From: Tetrahymena thermophila SB210
Lineage: Eukaryota > Ciliophora > Oligohymenophorea > Hymenostomatida > Tetrahymenidae
NCBI RefSeq assembly: GCF_000189635.1
Contig: NW_002476375.1
Location: 311,479-375,478, forward strand
DNA: 64,000 nt
Direction of reading: 5' to 3'
Position 1 is the stretch's first letter, and the number at the start of each line of letters is the position of its first letter. Of this stretch, positions 63,572-64,000 are shown piece after piece. Below the pieces are notes generated by a model. That model did not search any database and was not told where the DNA came from. It saw nothing but the letters and a program-made list of their open reading frames with translations. The translations under genes and the position numbers were made by a program.

Positions 63572-64000
63572 ATCGTACTTTAGATTTAAAGGAATTATTT
63601 TTAAATTGATTTTAAGAGCAAAAATTTTTAGAGTAAGAAAAAGCAAAAATGACAACATATTTTTTATTATTTAATAATTTCAAATAAGAAGACATTTAGT
63701 AGATATTTCATATTACTTATTGGTAGTAAAGATAAAATTTAGTCTAATTTGAACCATTTTAAATAAAATAATGTAATCTAAAATTATCCTTTAATTTCAA
63801 ACAAATATTGCTCGAATTCATCAATAATCTAAATTATCTATCAAAAATATTGAATTATTATTATAATCATATTATAACACCCCTTCTCCACAATAAAACT
63901 TTTAACTTTTTTTTAGCATCACTTTAGATTTGACAAATGAGGGAGTAGGAGAGATGTTAATTAATGAGGATTTATGGTATTTTTAAACATAATAAGTTTT
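63572..64000. other. AT-rich DNA at window end
   Basis: No coding frame supported. A C-rich word (caccccttctccac) near 63880 stands out slightly, with no known meaning. Confidence 0.55.

Noticed and set aside
1-64000. tRNA, rRNA, CRISPR array, telomere repeats, transposon ends
   Set aside because: I looked for G/C-rich cloverleaf blocks, spaced direct repeats, CCCCAA/GGGGTT runs and transposase motifs on both strands and found none.

Overview
The window reads as macronuclear DNA of a ciliate that uses TAA and TAG as glutamine codons and TGA as the only stop, most likely Tetrahymena or a close relative. The evidence is the very AT-rich background (intergenic stretches are almost pure A/T with TTTA, GATA and CAAA runs), short AT-rich GT...AG introns, long frames that run through many TAA/TAG codons and end at TGA, and family matches typical of Tetrahymena. 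I see no telomeric CCCCAA/GGGGTT block, no rRNA or tRNA gene, no transposase and no CRISPR. All gene models were built by eye. Most introns were placed by demanding a GT...AG pair, a conserved reading phase and a sensible protein on both sides.

Layout. 1-14.4 kb is minus strand: a small secreted Cys-rich protein (215-904), a tandem pair of flavin amine oxidases (4571-5908, 7258-8601), and a 1384-aa secreted furin-like Cys-rich repeat protein (10052-14373). 17.2-34.3 kb is plus strand: a 17-exon, 1880-aa TPR protein resembling Ski3/TTC37, an atypical P-loop GTPase-like protein (25079-25858), a doubtful ORF (26923-27462) and a 1368-aa Asn/Ser/Gln-rich protein (29288-34347). From 35.6 kb to the end everything is minus strand again: a small membrane/coiled-coil protein, a TBC-domain RabGAP with a tail of about 1450 Asn/Gln/Ser-rich residues (37032-43320), a mitochondrial carrier of the 2-oxoglutarate/malate type, a histone deacetylase fused in one reading frame to an inositol polyphosphate kinase (47676-50311), a 20-exon, 2138-aa secreted surface protein of repeated beta-type domains (50846-59556), a 164-aa unknown protein, and a 115-aa secreted Cys-rich protein whose decayed partial copy lies 1.4 kb away.

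The most notable item is the deacetylase-kinase fusion. Inositol phosphates made by kinases of the IPMK family are known cofactors of class I HDAC complexes, so a polypeptide carrying both activities suggests local coupling of inositol phosphate synthesis to deacetylation. The domain junction lies inside a single exon, so the fusion does not depend on a guessed splice. Three of the window's genes encode predicted secreted or surface Cys-rich proteins, and a fourth is a large adhesin-like protein, but I see no operon-like logic tying neighbours together, as expected for a ciliate.
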